From Fonticula-like sp. SCN 57-25 (Eukaryota; Nucleariida; Rotosphaerida), in the NCBI GenBank assembly GCA_001724245.1, contig MEDX01000179.1:1-22815 (forward strand): a stretch of DNA of 22,815 bases. The letters are read 5' to 3'. The position numbers and the translations under genes were made by a program. Of this stretch, positions 1 to 6,489 are shown one piece after another. A model generated the notes under the pieces. That model did not search any database, was not told the origin of the DNA, and saw nothing but the letters and a program-made list of their open reading frames with translations. Position 1 is the stretch's first letter. Every line of letters begins with the position of its first letter.

Positions 1-2
1 CT

Positions 3-191
3 ACGCTGCACGGGTTGCGAAGTTCATTTCGAGATTGGGCCGGCGACGAAACACAGCATCCGAGAGAGGTTGCCGAGCAAGCCTTGGCGCACGTTGTGCA
101 GGGTGTTGAGGCTGCCTACAGGAGAAAAGACGCCCTCGCAAAGAGACGATCGCTCATGAATGACTGGGCGGCCTTCTGCTCCCCGGAGTAG
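3..191 (+). CDS. Tyrosine site-specific recombinase (phage/island integrase), C-terminal end only
   Basis: The frame opening at base 3 encodes 62 residues to a TAG at 189-191; the 5' part lies outside the window. Two active-site segments of the tyrosine recombinase family are visible: an HxxR box (LHGLRSSFRDWAGDE) and the nucleophile tyrosine in VEAAYRRKDAL, followed by the usual basic tail (AKRRSLMNDWAAFC). The text closely matches the P4-type integrases that insert islands and prophages into tRNA genes. It should catalyse integration and excision of the element that ends at the tRNA-Ser on the right. No hairpin terminator follows; the next gene starts about 95 bases on. Confidence is high in the family. 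Whether the complete gene is intact cannot be seen. Confidence 0.93.
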   Translation, partial: TLHGLRSSFRDWAGDETQHPREVAEQALAHVVQGVEAAYRRKDALAKRRSLMNDWAAFCSPE

Positions 192-230
192 CGAGTTTTT
201 TATTCATAACCCGCAGAACGCATATTTACG

Positions 231-255
231 CATGTAGGTGTATCGCGGTTCGCTT
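231..255 (+). repeat. 25-bp direct repeat, copy 1, upstream of the AlpA-like gene
   Basis: The core catgtaggtgtatcg is followed by one variable base and ggttcgctt. It recurs at 2542-2566 with a single mismatch (24 of 25 identical). It ends 31 bases before the GTG start at 287, almost the same distance as copy 2 from its gene. It is probably a shared promoter, operator or leader element of early genes; the binding factor is unknown. Confidence 0.75.
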
Positions 256-286
256 GTTGCCTTCACTGATTTTGGAGGCAGAAACC

Positions 287-502
287 GTGAATGCATCGAA
301 CGATAACTTCCGCCCTGCGCTGATCTCCCTCAACGAGATTTGCGCCACCCTGACTGTCAGTCGCACCGCGGTAAACATCCTGCGTGCAGCTGGAGACTTC
401 CCGCAGCCGGTAGAGCTCGGCGAGCGACGTATAGCCTTCGTCCGCGACGAGTTCGACGCTTGGCTGCAGGCCCGTATCAAGGCAAGGGCGAAGGCCGCCT
501 AG
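287..502 (+). CDS. AlpA-like helix-turn-helix regulator / excisionase-type protein
   Basis: This is a 71-residue protein. The GTG at 287 is preferred because GGAGG lies at 274-278, eight bases upstream; an in-frame TTG at 254 has no ribosome binding site. The core LISLNEICATLTVSRTAVNILRAAGDFPQPVELGERRIAFVRDEFDAWLQARI follows the AlpA/MerR-like winged-helix plan: a first helix pair, a PxPxxLG-type wing, an R-x-I/V-x-F contact strand and a W-containing last helix. Such proteins commonly sit beside phage and island integrases, where they activate int or act as recombination directionality factors. Its position directly after int fits that job. The 25-bp repeat upstream may be its control element. 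The exact role (activator, excisionase or both) is inferred from context. Confidence 0.85.
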   Translation: MNASNDNFRPALISLNEICATLTVSRTAVNILRAAGDFPQPVELGERRIAFVRDEFDAWLQARIKARAKAA

Positions 503-537
503 CCCCCCCTACCCCATCATCCCACAAGGAGTCCGCG

Positions 538-801
538 ATGCGGATCGTAAGAATTGATCCGGTGGTCGATCCGTCGACCGCCGGCGGCGTTGTCGCGCAC
601 GTCGACGCTCAGATCGGCGGAGTCCGGCTGAAACGCATGATCCTCAAGCGCAATATGTCGGGCGAGTACCGAATATACCCGCCCAAGATGCGGGGTCTGT
701 GCGTTGCAGACATCGACAAAGGACTTGCGGCGCACATCACTGACGCCGCGGTGCGAGCTCTTACCGGAGGGCGATTTGCCCATGGCGTCGACCACGACTG
801 A
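538..801 (+). CDS. Small conserved phage protein, unknown function
   Basis: This is an 87-residue protein starting at ATG 538 with an AAGGAG-type site at about 526-531. It begins MRIVRIDPVVDPSTAGGVVAH and continues with a strand-rich stretch (DAQIGGVRLKRMILKRN) and a YPPK motif, ending in a helical segment (AAHITDAAVRALTGG). This layout resembles small proteins seen next to replication genes in rhizobial prophages and is loosely reminiscent of SpoVG-like folds, but I do not recognise a proven function. The last 20 bases overlap the next gene, which suggests translational coupling with the replication protein. The in-frame extension upstream to 340 overlaps the AlpA-like gene and looks out of frame, so it is not used. 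Confidence 0.7.
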   Translation: MRIVRIDPVVDPSTAGGVVAHVDAQIGGVRLKRMILKRNMSGEYRIYPPKMRGLCVADIDKGLAAHITDAAVRALTGGRFAHGVDHD

Positions 802-1915
802 GAAGCAGCCTAAGTCAGCGCCTGGCGATCCGGTACCGCAGCTGAACTTGTTGGTTATGGCGACAGTCGACGATCGGCTTAGCCGAGGCGACTTAGGAAT
901 CCTCGGTCGCCTCATCAAGCGTTTCAAGAAGTCGAAGGGAAATGCCTGGGCGACGCACGAACTGCTCGCCGAGCAAGCGCATCTCAGTGATCGGCAGGTC
1001 ATTCGGTCGCTGCAGCGCCTCACAGCGCTCGGTTACGTCCAAGTTCTCAGCAAGGGTGTTCGCGGCCGCGGTAGTGTGTACCTCCCCTCTTTCCACCTAG
1101 TTTTAGGTGACATTGGTGTCACGGAAACGACCCAGAATATGGGTGACATCGCGGTCACCCCATCAGTCACTTTCCCTGACATCGAAGGCACCGATTCAGC
1201 CAAAAGGGATGACATGGGCGTCACCCCCACTCACTTACGTCTCGCACCTACAGGTGCGCAGACGTTGAGTGAGTCTCCCTTGGAGTCCCCCACGTCTGCA
1301 CCACCCCACGCCCCTGCCGGGGCGGAGGTGGATGCCGTGGGGTTTGATAGGGTTTGGGAGGCGTATGGCGTTCGAACAAAGAGGGCGCAGGCCAAAGCCA
1401 CCTTCGCCGGCCTGAGTGACGTAGCCAATATCCTTGGCGAGATCGTCGCTGCAGCGACCCGCTGGCACGAGCACTACGAAGCGCAGGGAACGCCCGCCAG
1501 GTACCGAAAGCAGTTGCACACGTGGTTGAAGGGGGAATGCTACCTGGAGGACCCGCCGTCCTGGAAAGCACCCCTATCCGCGAAGACCGCGGCGCCGGAG
1601 CCTACCCCTCCACCCAAGGCCGAGGCCGCTCCCCAGCACTGCCGCATTGTATCAGCGACGGTGAGCGACGGCGATGAGGGAAGCGTGCTGAGCCTCACCC
1701 TGCAACCGGTAACCGGCGGCGCACGGATTGTGCGGAACCTGCGGCACCAAACATGGGAAGCGGCAGAAGTTGACGCGCTGCTGTCGGCCACGGGCTTGAA
1801 GGCAGGCGACGACAGCGACGAGCTCGAAGGGCGCGAGGTGCTGGTTGATGGCCGGTGGTATCTGCCAGTGCCGGCCAACGACAACGGCGAGGCGGCAACA
1901 GCCGCCTCTGCCTAG
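782..1915 (+). CDS. Helix-turn-helix phage replication protein (initiator-like) with internal repeats
   Basis: This is a 377-residue protein; ATG 782 has GGAGG at 766-770. Residues about 20-95 form a winged-helix domain (LSRGDLGILGRLIKRFKKS, ATHELLAEQAHLSDRQVIRSLQRLTALGYV) like phage replisome organisers. Residues about 105-150 are a low-complexity linker with three related units: GDIGVT, GDIAVT and DDMGVT. A helical domain follows (FDRVWEAYGVRTKRAQAKATFAGL, RYRKQLHTWLKGECYLEDPP), typical of rhizobial prophage replication-region proteins. The C-terminus looks like a separate strand-rich segment (residues about 280-370). The linker DNA carries dyads that may be the origin (see 1107-1274), as in lambda O, where the origin lies inside the initiator gene. 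Family assignment comes from sequence pattern; the initiator function is inference. It ends four bases before the convergent gene on the other strand. Confidence 0.75.
   Translation: MASTTTEKQPKSAPGDPVPQLNLLVMATVDDRLSRGDLGILGRLIKRFKKSKGNAWATHELLAEQAHLSDRQVIRSLQRLTALGYVQVLSKGVRGRGSVYLPSFHLVLGDIGVTETTQNMGDIAVTPSVTFPDIEGTDSAKRDDMGVTPTHLRLAPTGAQTLSESPLESPTSAPPHAPAGAEVDAVGFDRVWEAYGVRTKRAQAKATFAGLSDVANILGEIVAAATRWHEHYEAQGTPARYRKQLHTWLKGECYLEDPPSWKAPLSAKTAAPEPTPPPKAEAAPQHCRIVSATVSDGDEGSVLSLTLQPVTGGARIVRNLRHQTWEAAEVDALLSATGLKAGDDSDELEGREVLVDGRWYLPVPANDNGEAATAASA
1107..1224. repeat. Three GTGAC-N6-GTCAC dyads (candidate origin iterons)
   Basis: Dyads stand at 1107-1122 (GTGAC, 6 bases, GTCAC), 1143-1158 (GTGAC, 6 bases, GTCAC, extended by GG/CC on the outside) and 1209-1224 (ATGAC, 6 bases, GTCAC). 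A weaker reversed-polarity site (GTCA-N7-TGAC) lies at 1166-1180. All are within the linker of the replication gene and account for its GDIxVT peptide repeats. Repeated dyads inside an initiator gene are how lambdoid origins are built; a role here is inferred. Confidence 0.55.
1229..1274. repeat. 46-bp near-perfect inverted repeat inside the replication gene
   Basis: The arms ACTCACT, ACGTCT and CGCACCT on the left are matched in order by AGGTGCG, AGACGT and AGTGAGT on the right, with only small bulges and a two-base centre near 1250. It lies directly after the GTGAC dyads. It could be the structural part of a replication origin or an RNA hairpin in the message. It is unusually long for coding DNA. 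Confidence 0.7.
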
Positions 1916-1919
1916 CCTC

Positions 1920-2345
1920 TTACCGGCCCAGCGTGAGTGTGTTGCCTCGGCCGTATCGCCGGCCGAGATCCATCAGAGTGTTGCCCTGCGGCGCAGCCGG
2001 CCTTGCCATCAAAGCCCGGATAACCGCGGCTTGGCTGCCGAGCTCGTGATATCCTTGGCACTTCGCGAGGAACTGCAGCATAGCTCGCTGCTCGCCGCCG
2101 GATACGCAGTACGTCTTAGCGGCGTGGTCGATTACCACTAGCAGATCATCGTCGAGCAACCCCGCACCTATGCGGAGCTGGTCATGGTTCGACCTGGCGT
2201 CGCCGGGCGCGATGAACACGGCCCCACTGGTCGGCTCATCCCAGATTGACGATGTGATGCGGGAAAGCGTCGACGTAAGGCCGGCCCAGCGATCGGAGTA
2301 GGACGGCAGGTTGTGACCTGTAAGTCTGAACATCAGAGTTTTCAT
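1920..2345 (-). CDS. Hypothetical protein, 141 aa, minus strand within the early region
   Basis: ATG at 2345 is preceded on the minus strand by an AGAAAGGA ribosome site, and the frame stays open for 141 residues to TAA at 1920, four bases from the end of the convergent replication gene. The product is soluble, with no signal peptide or membrane segment. It has a mixed strand/helix pattern (SGAVFIAPGDARSNHD, DDDLLVVIDHAAKTYCV, EQRAMLQFLAKCQGYHELGS). I do not recognise the family. Its placement, transcribed against the early genes and away from a control region containing a possible LexA site, is where phages often keep a repressor or immunity gene, but no clear DNA-binding motif is visible. 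That idea is weak. Confidence 0.6.
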   Translation of the reverse strand: MKTLMFRLTGHNLPSYSDRWAGLTSTLSRITSSIWDEPTSGAVFIAPGDARSNHDQLRIGAGLLDDDLLVVIDHAAKTYCVSGGEQRAMLQFLAKCQGYHELGSQAAVIRALMARPAAPQGNTLMDLGRRYGRGNTLTLGR

Positions 2346-2476
2346 TCGGGTGGTCCTTTCTGGACACGGGACAGCATGAAGGCACGTTTGCGTGCCCGGC
2401 CCTCCCTGGATGAGCGCAAATACCGCGCCTCCGACCGAACGATTCGTACTCTAGCGCATCTTGGCGCCGCTGTCGT

Positions 2477-2491
2477 GTTCCTTGTTCGTTC
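2477..2491. promoter_or_regulatory. Candidate LexA (SOS) box, GTTC-N7-GTTC
   Basis: GTTC at 2477-2480 and GTTC at 2488-2491 are separated by exactly seven bases, the consensus LexA site of Alphaproteobacteria. It lies between the divergent genes ending at 2345 and starting at 2601, where an induction switch would be expected. A third GTTC at 2484 makes the site locally repetitive, so a chance match is possible. Confidence 0.45.
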
Positions 2492-2516
2492 TCCACAAAG
2501 AAGGAGATACGAACAA
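2482..2516. repeat. Inverted repeat TTGTTCGT..ACGAACAA with 8-base loop
   Basis: TTGTTCGTTCTCC (2482-2494) pairs with GGAGATACGAACAA (2503-2516), 13 pairs with a one-base bulge, around the loop ACAAAGAA. It overlaps the candidate LexA box and precedes the second 25-bp repeat. It may be a repressor operator or, if transcribed, a leader hairpin. Confidence 0.6.
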
Positions 2517-2541
2517 AATAGCGACGGCAACTGACTTGCCC

Positions 2542-2566
2542 CATGTAGGTGTATCGGGGTTCGCTT
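2542..2566 (+). repeat. 25-bp direct repeat, copy 2, upstream of the gene at 2601
   Basis: Same sequence as 231-255 except for one base (g instead of c after the shared catgtaggtgtatcg). It ends 34 bases before ATG 2601. Similar placement ahead of two separate early genes argues for a common regulator or promoter rather than chance duplication. Confidence 0.75.
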
Positions 2567-2600
2567 TTCCCCAAGCTGCACCCCAGCCTGGGAAATCACC

Positions 2601-3638
2601 ATGACCGCCAACTTTGCCGCCATCCGAGCCAACGACTTCGGCAACCTCGCCGAACGGCGGGAATGGCTTGCCAGTCTGCCAATTCCCAAGAACGATTCCG
2701 ACATCGATCCAGTGCTCGGTTGCCCGACGTTGGCGAGGCTGACGAACGCTGGCGATACGGCACGCGCGGCGGCATTAGCCACGTGGGTTGCGCGGATGCG
2801 TCCACAACCAATGCCAATGTCGCTGAGCGCGGCAAACGACAACCAGCCGACCTATGATGGCTGGGAGCGGGCGGTGTGGGCCGAGCCAGGTGAACGCAAG
2901 GAAGAGTTTAGTCAGGAGCGCGAGTTCGATATCCGCCCCACCGTCAACGAGCTCGTAGCTGCGACCGGCCGTGTGTCGGTTGTCAAAACGAGACGGGCGA
3001 ACGGGACCTGGAGCGAGCCAGAGCGGCGGGAGACGCAACTGGTTGTCGGAAAACACCGCGGCAGGAGTCGCCGCGCCGTGATGCCGAGCGAAATTGTCGG
3101 ATGGCACGATCGCAACGGCGTAGAACGTCGAGCCCGCGTGGCTCTGGGCTTGCCCAAAGGCGGCGGTAAGAAGCGCAGGGCGACCCAAGACGTCAGTCGG
3201 TACCTGAATCGTCCCGGCACCCCGTTCCCCCCACAGTGGCTTGCGCGTGGCGGGGGGCGCTACTGGGAAAAGACAGCCCAATCCAAATTGGCCCAGATCG
3301 CGCTCAATGAGGCCATCGCCAACACCGAAACCCTGCCGCCGATTACCAGATGCCCGACCGTCATCGCCAAGGGCGCTCACTGGTTAGGTGGTGTGGTCGG
3401 CCGCAGCGGCAAAGCAGGTGGCCGTGATGCGTCCTCGGCGGAGGCACTGATGGCTCGAGCTCACGACGCAGTGCGACTTCGCCGCGATCTTGGCGCCCAA
3501 CGAGCCAAAATCCTTGATCTAGCCACGACCAGAATGTCGGCCAGGCAAATCGGCGTCGAGTTCGGCTACAGCGACAAATATGCCGAACGGTGGGCGGTCG
3601 CAGCGATCAACGAAGCGCTGGATCGGGTCGCCGCGTGA
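2601..3638 (+). CDS. Hypothetical phage protein with C-terminal helix-turn-helix
   Basis: This is a 345-residue protein; ATG 2601 follows a GGGAAA site. The N-terminal third (AERREWLASLPIPKNDSDIDPVLG, TARAAALATWVARMRP) is helical. The middle is very basic (SRRAVMPSEIVGWHDRNG, LPKGGGKKRRATQDVSRYLN). The C-terminus has a clear helix-turn-helix of sigma/recombinase type: AKILDLATTRMSARQIGVEF followed by GYSDKYAERW. This combination suggests a sequence-specific DNA- or RNA-binding regulator of the early-to-late switch, but I do not recognise the family. It is the first gene right of the divergent control region and is followed by two hairpins (3646-3664 and 3736-3777). Confidence 0.75.
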   Translation: MTANFAAIRANDFGNLAERREWLASLPIPKNDSDIDPVLGCPTLARLTNAGDTARAAALATWVARMRPQPMPMSLSAANDNQPTYDGWERAVWAEPGERKEEFSQEREFDIRPTVNELVAATGRVSVVKTRRANGTWSEPERRETQLVVGKHRGRSRRAVMPSEIVGWHDRNGVERRARVALGLPKGGGKKRRATQDVSRYLNRPGTPFPPQWLARGGGRYWEKTAQSKLAQIALNEAIANTETLPPITRCPTVIAKGAHWLGGVVGRSGKAGGRDASSAEALMARAHDAVRLRRDLGAQRAKILDLATTRMSARQIGVEFGYSDKYAERWAVAAINEALDRVAA

Positions 3639-3645
3639 TCTTTGT

Positions 3646-3664
3646 ACCCCTCAGGGGGTGGTGG
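3646..3664 (-). repeat. Palindromic 19-mer, related to the one at 16448-16466
   Basis: Read on the minus strand it is CCACCACCCCCTGAGGGGT, which matches CCACCGCCCCCAGAGGGGT at 16448-16466 at 17 of 19 positions. The CCCC..GGGG core is self-complementary. It lies eight bases after the stop of the preceding gene and lacks a T tract, so it is not a standard terminator. Its role is unknown. Confidence 0.5.
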
Positions 3665-3735
3665 CAGCGTAGTCAATTGAGAGGGGTGCTCCGCAGCGGC
3701 ACCATTCTCCCGCTCGTTTGGCAAAGGCGAGCGTA

Positions 3736-3777
3736 GCCGCACTCGACGCCTGCTCGTGCGTTGGGTGCGGCTTTTCT
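3736..3777 (+). terminator. Probable rho-independent terminator after the early regulator
   Basis: GCCGCAC at 3736-3742 pairs with GTGCGGC at 3765-3771 and is followed directly by TTTTCT. The loop is long (22 bases), so the stem may be weak. A second hairpin, CGCTCG..CGAGCG, lies just upstream, and CCGCC-GGAA-GGCGG lies at 3805-3818. Confidence 0.5.
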
Positions 3778-3953
3778 CATCCCTTAGTTCGCGATTTTCG
3801 CAAACCGCCGGAAGGCGGCAGCGGCGTGTAGCGCACGGCCATAGTGGTGGCGGCCGCCATGCGTTCCGCCGCGACCCATTCGAGGAAGCAGGCGACCGGT
3901 GTTCGCGTGGGTCGCGTTACGCATGCGGCCAGACAAACTTTCAGCAGGCTGGC

Positions 3954-4295
3954 GTGCTGCCGGTGGCTATCGGCGCAACGCGTTACCGACTCCGACCTTC
4001 GCAACTGGCAAGGTTGGTTGTGGCATCGGTGCTCGATGTGCCGCTTCGAACGGTCGCCGATGCAGCGCTCGAGGTGTGCCAGTTGCCGGATGCAGCGGGC
4101 AGAACATTCGGCGACGCACTAGCCGCGGCACTGGACCACCGGCAACACGCCCCACTGACCGTCGATCTGGACCGCCGCTTCGCGACTTTCGGCGACGCGG
4201 TGTTCGGCAAGGTTCCGGCTTCAACCTCGATCTGTCGCCGCTGCCAGATCCCCACCGAGGTCACGCGAGAAGTTATCCGGCGGCTAGACCGCTGA
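3954..4295 (+). CDS. Possible hypothetical protein, start uncertain
   Basis: From GTG 3954 the frame gives 113 residues with codon use like its neighbours (GC-rich third positions): segments such as TRYRLRPSQLARLVVASVLD, VPLRTVADAALEV, TFGDALAAALDHRQHAP and VTREVIRRLDR look like real protein. Upstream of 3954 the same frame becomes Arg/Gly/Cys-rich and unnatural, and no good ribosome site is present. The start could therefore be elsewhere, or this could be the 3' remnant of a frameshifted gene. The family is not recognised. It ends 19 bases before the next gene. Confidence 0.4.
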   Translation: MLPVAIGATRYRLRPSQLARLVVASVLDVPLRTVADAALEVCQLPDAAGRTFGDALAAALDHRQHAPLTVDLDRRFATFGDAVFGKVPASTSICRRCQIPTEVTREVIRRLDR

Positions 4296-4314
4296 AAATC
4301 CAAAGGACTGAAAA

Positions 4315-4917
4315 TTGAAATTCCCGCACCCCCGTGAGTTCGCCCCCGAGCTCGATGAACTATGCGCCAAGGAAGCCGAACTCTCTGAGCAAGCTGCGCC
4401 ACGGCGCGCCGATCGCCTGACGCTTATTTCCAAGCTGCGCGATCGCGACCCGGCCGAAGAAGTTCCGCCGCCCAACCCGCAGACCGTGCGTGTCGCCGGA
4501 CTCTTAGGGCGCGATGCGCCGGCGGGGACGGCGTCGACACGGGAACGCCTCAACCAGGTGGAACGCGAGCTGGCCGACATCGACGCGGCCCTGTCGTTGC
4601 TTGGTAGGGATATTGCCGCGGCGCACAGAACCGCCTCGGTGAAGGCGCGCGCGCAAGCGGATGGCGAATATCGCAAACGGGTTGCGGCCGTAGCCACGGC
4701 GCTGACCGCGGCGCACGACGCCAACCACGCGTTGCGGGCGTTCGTTGAGGGATTCGAGGACGCTGGATTCAGCTCCTCCGGCTGGTCGCAGTTGTTCCCC
4801 GGCCTACTGGGCGGGCACACCGATCCAAATTCGCCGCTCGCCTACTACCTTCGCGAGTGCGTTGAGGCCGGCGTGATCGCCGCGGGCGATATTCCCCCGG
4901 AGCTGCGTCATGCGTAG
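4315..4917 (+). CDS. Hypothetical phage protein with coiled-coil centre
   Basis: This is a 200-residue protein starting at TTG 4315, which has AAAGGA eight bases upstream. The N-terminal half is heptad-like and charged (ELDELCAKEAELSEQ, STRERLNQVERELADIDAAL), suggesting a coiled coil, followed by a long Ala-rich helix (AYRKRVAAVATAL region) and a C-terminal segment with SSGWSQLFPGLLGG. The stop overlaps the start of the prohead protease gene by eight bases, so both are translated together. It may be an accessory or scaffold-like head protein by position, but I do not recognise it and the function is open. Confidence 0.7.
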   Translation: MKFPHPREFAPELDELCAKEAELSEQAAPRRADRLTLISKLRDRDPAEEVPPPNPQTVRVAGLLGRDAPAGTASTRERLNQVERELADIDAALSLLGRDIAAAHRTASVKARAQADGEYRKRVAAVATALTAAHDANHALRAFVEGFEDAGFSSSGWSQLFPGLLGGHTDPNSPLAYYLRECVEAGVIAAGDIPPELRHA

Positions 4918-5638
4918 GTCCGAACCGATTGCCACGTTGAGCGGCCAGGCCATTGTCGCGCCGCGCGCCGTGGCAGCATGGCGAGCTCGGTGCGAGCGCA
5001 TTGCGGGGCGAGACGATCGAGCAAAGCGAACCGCGCCAACCGCTACGACTCCTGCATCATCGCAGATGACCGAACCAGGTCTGCAGGGCTATGCGTGTGT
5101 GTACGGGCGCCCGTTCATCAAGGCCGGCAAGATCATGATGTTCGAAGCGGGCTGCTTTGCCGGCTCAGTGTACATCGGCCCCTCCAAGTCTGTGCTGTTC
5201 GATCATGATGATCGGGATGTCATAGGCACGACAGCGGACGGGCTGGAGTTCGCCGGTGCCAACGACGGGTTGGTCTATCGACTCCCACTGAAGGGCAACC
5301 GACGCGCTGCCGAGGTTGAGCGCGGCATCCGGTCCGGCGAGAAGGGCTGCGCCTCTGTGGGCTGTGAAATACACGAGGCGCAGCAGATGGAGTCGGCCGG
5401 CGTGCCGTACACGCTGATCACCAAGGCGACTCTCTACGAGGTATCGCTTGTACCGCAAGGCGCTGTATCCGGAACTTCTGCGAGTATCGTCGACCTGGCA
5501 GACGAGCCGCGAGACCTGCGCTCCGCTGCGCGCAGTGCCAGCTTCAAGCTGGATCAGATCGCCTCCAACACGGCCACCAGCGGCCGCCGGTTGATGGACC
5601 GACTCGAGCGGCTCGACAGGTTGCTGCGGCAGGCGTGA
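4910..5638 (+). CDS. HK97-type prohead protease (peptidase S78 family)
   Basis: This is a 242-residue protein. After an about 50-residue basic, low-complexity N-terminus comes the protease domain (residues about 57-190): GYACVYGRPFIKAGKIMMFE, a histidine in SVLFDHDDRDVIG (His99), the serine motif EKGCASVGCEI (Ser149), and the closing motif ATLYEVSLVPQGA. These are the conserved blocks of HK97 prohead proteases, which cleave the capsid and scaffold during head maturation. The C-terminal tail (RRLMDRLERLDRLLRQA) is helical. In intact phages this gene is followed by the major capsid gene. Here it is followed by a short palindrome and a small terminase subunit gene, so its substrate is missing from the window. 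ATG 4910 lies inside the upstream gene's end. Confidence 0.88.
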   Translation: MRRSEPIATLSGQAIVAPRAVAAWRARCERIAGRDDRAKRTAPTATTPASSQMTEPGLQGYACVYGRPFIKAGKIMMFEAGCFAGSVYIGPSKSVLFDHDDRDVIGTTADGLEFAGANDGLVYRLPLKGNRRAAEVERGIRSGEKGCASVGCEIHEAQQMESAGVPYTLITKATLYEVSLVPQGAVSGTSASIVDLADEPRDLRSAARSASFKLDQIASNTATSGRRLMDRLERLDRLLRQA

Positions 5639-5639
5639 C

Positions 5640-5659
5640 TTGCATAGGGGGGTATGCAA
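5640..5659. promoter_or_regulatory. Perfect TTGCATA-G6-TATGCAA palindrome (CsoR/RcnR/FrmR-like operator look)
   Basis: Seven-base arms (5640-5646 and 5653-5659) flank six G residues, two bases after the protease stop. This is the architecture of operators bound by CsoR/RcnR/FrmR (DUF156) repressors, in which a G/C tract is flanked by an inverted AT-rich arm. No such repressor gene is in the window and there is no T tract, so operator identity is only suggested by form. Confidence 0.4.
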
Positions 5660-5738
5660 ATCCCTAGAACCCTGTCCACCCCCGACCGCGCCCGGCCATT
5701 CGTGCGCATTTTTCCAATTCAAAACCCAGGGGTGGATC

Positions 5739-6083
5739 TTGCCACGTCCTAAGACGCCATATGCGAAGGCATTCGCCCTGGGAGCGGTCGAAAAGCACCG
5801 AGAGCGCTACAAACCGCTGCCACCTACGAACCTTCCGAACCTCGGGCCCTTGGGCGATCCGCCGGAATGGCTGAAGCCAGGGCAACTCGAGTTCTGGAAC
5901 GAGATCGCGGCGGATATCCCGTGGCTGACATTCTCGCATCGCGGCATCGCCGCCATCGCCTCGATTGCCGCTGACAAGTGGCGCGCCAGCGAGGGGACAA
6001 ACATTAAGGCGGGGAACCTACTCCGCCTTTGTCTTCAATCGATGGGCGCAACGCCAGCCACCGAGCACTTTGCCGGCAGGTAA
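5739..6083 (+). CDS. Phage terminase small subunit, P27 family
   Basis: From TTG 5739 the protein is 114 residues: LPRPKTPYAKAFALGAVEKH, then LGDPPEWLKPGQLEFWNEIA, DIPWLTFSHRGIAAIASIAA and the closing RLCLQSMGATPATEHFAGR. These are the sequence blocks of P27-type small terminases, including the proline-tryptophan-leucine stretch and the LxxMGxTPxxR-like end. The subunit recognises phage DNA for packaging. A GGGGTGG stretch just upstream may serve as ribosome site. The frame is open back to 5640 but that part is unlike protein. The large terminase subunit that should accompany it is not in the window, and its place after the protease gene is out of the usual order. Confidence 0.78.
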   Translation: MPRPKTPYAKAFALGAVEKHRERYKPLPPTNLPNLGPLGDPPEWLKPGQLEFWNEIAADIPWLTFSHRGIAAIASIAADKWRASEGTNIKAGNLLRLCLQSMGATPATEHFAGR

Positions 6084-6107
6084 GCCCCGACAACAAGGAG
6101 GCCACCC

Positions 6108-6470
6108 TTGGCCGATTTTCCAGTCCCGATCCCAACTGGAGCGGGCAATCTTCGCTATCGACTCGCGTTCGACCAGCGCATCCAGCAGGACGATGGGTTT
6201 GGGAACATCGTCGGCGACTGGCAGGAACAGTTCATTACTGCGGCTGGCATGATCCCAATGACCGGCGGCGAAGCGGCGCGCGCATCCCGTCTCGAAGGGA
6301 TTCAGCCGTACACCGTCAGTATCCGCAACAACCCGCAGACCGCGAGGATCACGCCCGATTGGCGATGCCGTGACCTACGCACCGGACAGGAGTTCGCGAT
6401 CCGCACCGTGGTGACGCGCCCGACCCGATCATATCGGGACCTGGTTGTCGTGCAGGGTGAGGCTGCTTAG
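6108..6470 (+). CDS. Head-closure / head-tail adaptor protein (SPP1 gp16-like family)
   Basis: This is a 120-residue protein; TTG 6108 has a strong AAGGAGG at 6094-6100. The layout is that of head-closure proteins: an N-terminal LRYRLAFDQRIQQDDGFGNI, a W at the start of the second strand (VGDWQEQFITAAGMIPMTGG), an ARASRLEG segment, a YTVSIRNN strand, and the final EFAIRTVVTRPTRSYRDLVV. These proteins close the portal channel and join tails to filled heads. It follows the small terminase by 24 bases and ends 20 bases before the tmRNA terminator on the opposite strand, so the structural operon is interrupted here. Confidence 0.82.
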   Translation: MADFPVPIPTGAGNLRYRLAFDQRIQQDDGFGNIVGDWQEQFITAAGMIPMTGGEAARASRLEGIQPYTVSIRNNPQTARITPDWRCRDLRTGQEFAIRTVVTRPTRSYRDLVVVQGEAA

Positions 6471-6489
6471 GCCAATTGAGGGCGAGCGG

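Larger units (their letters stand above)
3639..3953. other. Non-coding or degenerate stretch between early and structural genes
   Basis: No convincing gene is seen in these 315 bases. They hold the palindrome, the terminator-like hairpins and, on the minus strand at 3777-3894, a natural-looking but unanchored peptide frame (VACFLEWVAAERMAAATTMA). Short natural-looking pieces in different frames suggest decayed sequence. This is the place where terminase and portal genes would be expected in an HK97-like phage. Confidence 0.45.

Noticed and set aside
1107-1224. CRISPR-like spacing of the GTGAC repeats
   Set aside because: Only three short dyads at unequal spacing (36 and 66 bases) within a coding gene; no spacer-repeat structure.
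3756-3953. 5' extension of the possible gene at 3954-4295
   Set aside because: The peptide is Arg/Gly/Cys-rich, unlike the part after 3954, and lies over a terminator-like hairpin.
5640-5738. Upstream extension of the small terminase gene
   Set aside because: The translated text is unnatural, and the palindrome at 5640-5659 lies within it; TTG 5739 begins the recognisable family sequence.
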